From JACPFJ01 sp036504875 (lineage in GTDB: Bacteria > Desulfobacterota > Desulfuromonadia > Geobacterales > Pseudopelobacteraceae): a DNA stretch of 64,000 nt. A program made the position numbers and the translations under genes. Under the pieces are notes generated by a model. It saw only the letters and a list, made by a program, of their open reading frames with translations. It made no database searches and was not told the DNA's origin. Below are positions 60,994-64,000 of this stretch, one piece after another. The stretch lies in the NCBI GenBank assembly GCA_036504875.1, contig DASXUK010000029.1, positions 1 through 64,000 of the forward strand, written 5' to 3'. Every line of letters begins with the position of its first letter. Position 1 is the first letter of the stretch.

Positions 60994-61917
60994 TCATTTT
61001 ATAAACGACTGATCATCTTTCTCGTCATAGCTGGACAGAGGCCCTTTTTCCTTTGCCTCAAATCCGGCTTCATAGTCGTACAACTCCTTCAACTCCTTGG
61101 CCATCTTACGGTTCAACAGGTTCAAGGGGATATCCATGGGACAGACCCGCTCGCATTCGGCGCAACCGGCGCAGCGACCAGCCAGGTGCATGGCCCTCAC
61201 AATGTGCCAGGCGGTATTGCCGGCCGGACGCGGAGTGCTCTCCACCATCTGCGGCTTGTTGCGGTCGCACAGGCATTGCTCGCAGAAGCAGAACGGGCAG
61301 ACCTGGCGGCAGGCATAGCATTTGATGCACTTGGCAAATTGTCCCTTCCAATAGGCCCAGCGTTCTGACGGTGTCAGTGCCTCCAGACGGGCAATCTCAT
61401 TGGAATAGCTGGCTTCCATTTCGGGGGTTGCCGCTAGCTGGACCGATGGTACAAAGTCGGCTCCCTTTGGCAGATGGGCATCGCATTCGCGGCATTTGGA
61501 GGCGATGCTGTCAGTAGTCAGTTCCTGGGCGGGATTGATAGTCGAGGCCAGGACTCCGGCACAGGGTACGCCGATCAGGTAGAGGTCATCACGCTTGAGC
61601 TGTGATTCCCCCATTAAACCGACCAGGGCCTTTAAATCGCAGCCTTTGACGACGATACCGATCTTGCCGGTCTTGGGAATCTCTTTCTTGGCCTTGGTCA
61701 GATATACGGCCAGATTGTTGACGCAGGCCGGGGAAAAGATCAGCTTGTCTGCATCGGCAGCATTGCTGATGACGACCGGCTGGGCCGAGCCCTTGCGGCG
61801 GGCGGCGGTATAGCCGACAATGGCCGAGACCTGACCTTCGGATAGAATCCGATGGGCCTCGGTCTGGATTGCTTTGGTAATGGCGGCGTAGATGGATGTG
61901 TCGATTGGTAGTGTCAT
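60994..61917 (-). CDS. FlxC-like 4Fe-4S protein with F420-hydrogenase beta-type domain
   Basis: 307 residues. N-terminal FrhB/FdhB-like domain (KIGIVVKGCDLKALVGLMGE) and C-terminal Cys clusters CIKCYACRQVCPFCFCEQCLC and CAGCAECERVCPMDIPL. It is a likely electron carrier of the Flx unit. The start at 61917 follows a weak AAAGGG. The gap to mvhD upstream holds a hairpin repeat. Confidence 0.82.
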   Translation of the reverse strand: MTLPIDTSIYAAITKAIQTEAHRILSEGQVSAIVGYTAARRKGSAQPVVISNAADADKLIFSPACVNNLAVYLTKAKKEIPKTGKIGIVVKGCDLKALVGLMGESQLKRDDLYLIGVPCAGVLASTINPAQELTTDSIASKCRECDAHLPKGADFVPSVQLAATPEMEASYSNEIARLEALTPSERWAYWKGQFAKCIKCYACRQVCPFCFCEQCLCDRNKPQMVESTPRPAGNTAWHIVRAMHLAGRCAGCAECERVCPMDIPLNLLNRKMAKELKELYDYEAGFEAKEKGPLSSYDEKDDQSFIK

Positions 61918-61955
61918 GTAAAACCCTTTAACTGCACATAATCAAATAAGCCTGT

Positions 61956-62082
61956 CTCACGCAGAGCCGCAGAGAACTCCTCTAAAAATAAAAAGCCAAA
62001 TACTGTTCCAATCCCTGTCCAATACTGACCTTACTCGCCTTACGCTTTTGACTTTCTCCGCGTCTTTGCGTCTCTGCGCGAG
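61956..62082. repeat. intergenic hairpin repeat of CGCAGAG units
   Basis: CTCACGCAGAGCCGCAGAG.. from 61956 pairs with CTCCGCGTCTTTGCGTCTCTGCGCGAG at 62056-62082. It lies between the FlxC-like and MvhD-like genes and is of the same kind as the repeats at 59841 and 62638. Confidence 0.65.
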
Positions 62083-62115
62083 TAAAGAATTTGACTTTGA
62101 TCGTGCTGGCTCTAA

Positions 62116-62616
62116 TCAGATCGCGTTATAAGCCTCTTTCAGTTCCGGTGTGTCAAGTTTGCCCGACCATTGTTCTTCCAGGGCCAGTTCCTTGAACTCC
62201 TGCATCGCTCCCATGGCCCGCACCTTTTCGGTCAGCTCCGTAACCACTTCGACCCATTTGCCACCTTCGGCGGCCGAGACCCAGGAAAACTGCAGGCGGT
62301 TGAGATCGACGCCGACGAACTCGAGGAGTTTCCTGAAAGCGGCAAAGCGTCTTCTTGCATGGAAGTTGCCGGCAATGTAGTGGCAGTCGCCCGGATGGCA
62401 GCCGGAGACCAGTACTCCGTCGGCCCCCTGCTGAAAGGCCTTGAGGATGAAGACCGGATCGATGCGGCCGGTGCAGGGAAACTTGAGTACCCGCACATTG
62501 GCCGGATACTGCATTCGGCTGGTGCCGGCCAGATCGGCCCCGGCGTAGGTGCACCAGGTGCAGACAAAGGCGATAATCTTCGGTTCGAAGGTGTGTTTTT
62601 GTTTTTCAGGGTGCAT
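62116..62616 (-). CDS. MvhD/FlxD-type 2Fe-2S electron transfer subunit
   Basis: 166 residues of the MvhD family. The 2Fe-2S ligands are seen as CTWCTYAGADLAG near the N-terminus, FPCTGRIDP, and GCHPGDCHY. It passes electrons to HdrA in Mvh-Hdr and Flx-Hdr complexes. In some relatives one Cys is Sec; here all are Cys. hdrA lies directly upstream with a hairpin repeat between. Confidence 0.9.
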   Translation of the reverse strand: MHPEKQKHTFEPKIIAFVCTWCTYAGADLAGTSRMQYPANVRVLKFPCTGRIDPVFILKAFQQGADGVLVSGCHPGDCHYIAGNFHARRRFAAFRKLLEFVGVDLNRLQFSWVSAAEGGKWVEVVTELTEKVRAMGAMQEFKELALEEQWSGKLDTPELKEAYNAI

Positions 62617-62637
62617 GGAAAGTCCTAAGCCGTTTTC

Positions 62638-62747
62638 ACCACGAAGACACGAGGGGCACGAAGTAAACCCACCCAGTGTAAAAAGTTAAACTAAAAGACA
62701 AGGTTTTTATCTTTTGCCTTTCTTCGTGCTCTTCGTGGCTTCGTGGT
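62638..62747. repeat. intergenic hairpin repeat of CACGAAG units
   Basis: ACCACGAAGACACGAGGGGCACG.. from 62638 matches the inverse of 62722-62747. It lies between hdrA and mvhD and is a close relative of the element at 59841. Confidence 0.7.
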
Positions 62748-62760
62748 AAATTCTATTTGT

Positions 62761-64000
62761 TTATAACGCCTCTATCATTGCAACGATCTGCTCATCCGTG
62801 TAGCCATCCAATTCCACCGATTTCGATGGACAGGTGGCCTGGCAGGTGCCGCAACCGCCGCAAACGCCGGGGTTGACATAGGCCACGACCTTGATCAGGT
62901 TGCCCTGACGGTCGCGGATTTCCTTCTCTTCCACCGCACCATAGGGGCAGACCTTCTTGCAGTAGAAGCAGCCCACGCAGCCGGCCTCGCGTACCTTGGC
63001 CACAATCGGCTCGCGCTCGAGCTGGTCCTTGGCAAACAGGGTCATGACTTTGGCTGCGGCAGCACTGGCCTGGGAAACGGTTTCAGGGATGTCTTTGGGG
63101 CCCTGGCAGGCGCCGGCCAGGTAGATGCCGGCCGTGGCACACTCCACCGGGCGCAGCTTGGCATGGGCTTCGGAGTAGAAGTTGTACTTGTCGTAGGAGA
63201 TGCCCAGCTTCTGAGCCAGGGTATCGGCCCCTTTCTGAGGCATGACCGCTGTGGCCAGCACGACCATATCGGCCTCGATCTCGACCTGCACGCCGACCGC
63301 GATGTCGCTGCCCATGACTACGATCTTGTCACCCTTCTGGTACAGGCGCGAGACCATGCCGCGGATATAAACCGCCTCTTCCTCCTCAATCGAGCGGCGC
63401 CAGAATTCGTCATAGCTCTTGCCCGGTGTGCGGGCATCCATGAAGAAAACATACGCCTGGCCGTCGTGCACCTTGTGGTGGTAGAGCATGGTATGCTTGG
63501 CGGTGTACATGCAGCAGATCTTTGAGCAATAGGAGATGCCTTTTTCACGGGCGCGCGAGCCGATGCACTGGATGAAGACAATCTGCTTGGGCTCCTTGCC
63601 GTCCGAGGGGCGCAGAATTTTACCACCGGTCGGGCCAGAGGCCGAAGCCAGGCGCTCGAAGGTCATGCCGTCAATTACGTCCGGGATCTTGCCGTGGCCG
63701 AATTCGCCATAGCCCTTGATCATTGAGCCCTTTGGTTTTTCATCAATGGAATAGAGATCAAAGCCGGTGGCGACCACGATTGCGCCGACCGGTTCAACGA
63801 TCAGCTGGTCTTCCTGCTCGTAATCCACCGCGCCGGGGCCGCAGACCTTCTGACACAGGCCGCATTTGCCGGTCTTGAACATGGTGCAATTTTCGCGGTC
63901 AATGACTGGGGTATTAGGCACGGCCTGGGGGAAGGGGACGTAGATGGCCGGGCGCATTCCCAGGTTCTGGTCGAATTTGTTGGGGATTTTCTTGATCGGG
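62761..64000 (-). CDS. hdrA: heterodisulfide reductase subunit A-like, C-terminal part
   Basis: Partial: the frame stays open to the right edge beyond the ATG at 63957, so the true start and the FAD-binding N-terminus are outside the window. The visible 413 residues hold CTMFKTGKCGLCQKVC, the HdrA signature QCIGSRAREKGISYCSKICCMYTAKH, and two 4Fe-4S motifs near the C-terminus (CVGCFYCKKVCPYGA; CGGCGTCQATCPSKSVE). HdrA bears the bifurcating flavin in Flx-Hdr complexes. The flx-type genes follow. Other Hdr subunits, if present, are upstream of the window. Confidence 0.9.
   Translation of the reverse strand, partial: PIKKIPNKFDQNLGMRPAIYVPFPQAVPNTPVIDRENCTMFKTGKCGLCQKVCGPGAVDYEQEDQLIVEPVGAIVVATGFDLYSIDEKPKGSMIKGYGEFGHGKIPDVIDGMTFERLASASGPTGGKILRPSDGKEPKQIVFIQCIGSRAREKGISYCSKICCMYTAKHTMLYHHKVHDGQAYVFFMDARTPGKSYDEFWRRSIEEEEAVYIRGMVSRLYQKGDKIVVMGSDIAVGVQVEIEADMVVLATAVMPQKGADTLAQKLGISYDKYNFYSEAHAKLRPVECATAGIYLAGACQGPKDIPETVSQASAAAAKVMTLFAKDQLEREPIVAKVREAGCVGCFYCKKVCPYGAVEEKEIRDRQGNLIKVVAYVNPGVCGGCGTCQATCPSKSVELDGYTDEQIVAMIEAL

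Noticed and set aside
62116..62616. Selenocysteine in the MvhD-like protein
   Set aside because: All expected ligand positions are Cys codons and no in-frame TGA is present before the natural stop.
1..64000. CRISPR arrays, rRNA or tRNA genes, intact insertion sequences
   Set aside because: I looked for direct repeat arrays, cloverleaf ends with CCA and transposase frames and found none that could be supported.

Overview
The window looks like chromosomal DNA of a Geobacter-like member of the Desulfuromonadia (Geobacterales). This rests on the moderate G+C coding style, a lipid A operon of delta-proteobacterial layout, an octaheme nitrite reductase, many PAS/GGDEF signalling proteins, a giant exported multicopper oxidase, and an Flx/Hdr flavin-based electron bifurcation cluster. 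The species cannot be named from the sequence alone. I see no rRNA, tRNA, CRISPR array or intact insertion sequence.

Region by region. (1) 1-15.9 kb, minus strand: one long cell-envelope operon read from lysS through lolC, lolD, bamA, skp/ompH, lpxD, fabZ, lpxA, gnnA-like, gnnB-like, lpxB, msbA, a LpxL-type acyltransferase and a PAP2 phosphatase into waaA (cut by the left edge). The gnnA/gnnB pair between lpxA and lpxB predicts lipid A built on 2,3-diamino-glucose. (2) 16-22.7 kb, minus: an RNase E/G with a long charged tail, a chemoreceptor with a large helical sensor, and two tandem PstS-like binding proteins without transporter genes. (3) 22.7-25.5 kb, minus: an arsenosugar-type radical SAM cluster (ArsS-like, AhpD-like, TVP38-like, ferritin-like). 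The radical SAM gene has an in-frame TGA aligned with a conserved C-terminal Cys, followed by a SECIS-like hairpin, so it is probably a selenoprotein. selA lies elsewhere in the same window (55 kb). (4) 25.6-31.7 kb: cyclophilin, peroxiredoxin, prmC, a purine phosphoribosyltransferase with a purine permease separated by a large palindromic element, a vapBC pair in AT-rich DNA, and bcp. (5) 31.8-35.7 kb: an FNR-type site, a ferredoxin and an octaheme nitrite reductase, then sppA and a class I amidotransferase. (6) 35.9-40.2 kb: an orphan radical SAM protein, a PAS histidine kinase and a receiver-PAS-GGDEF diguanylate cyclase. (7) 40.2-46.3 kb: a leader with a diverged GEMM-I-like (cyclic dinucleotide) riboswitch, a small exported protein, and a 1683-residue multicopper oxidase. 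(8) 46.3-49.5 kb: a short unlisted membrane-protein gene, a D-aminoacylase-type amidohydrolase and its permease. (9) 49.5-54.1 kb, minus: CHASE-GGDEF cyclase, galE, a TIM-barrel isomerase and an RCK potassium channel. (10) 54.4-58.9 kb, plus: GntR regulator, selA, ispD, a receiver-histidine kinase and a DsbC-like thiol protein. (11) 59-64 kb, minus: hdrA (cut by the right edge), mvhD/flxD, flxC-, flxB- and flxA-like genes, separated by hairpin repeats.

The main functional threads are outer-membrane biogenesis, selenium/arsenic chemistry, nitrite and extracellular electron metabolism, and cyclic-dinucleotide signalling. The most noteworthy calls are the candidate Sec-containing ArsS with its SECIS and the candidate GEMM riboswitch placed between a diguanylate cyclase gene and the multicopper oxidase.
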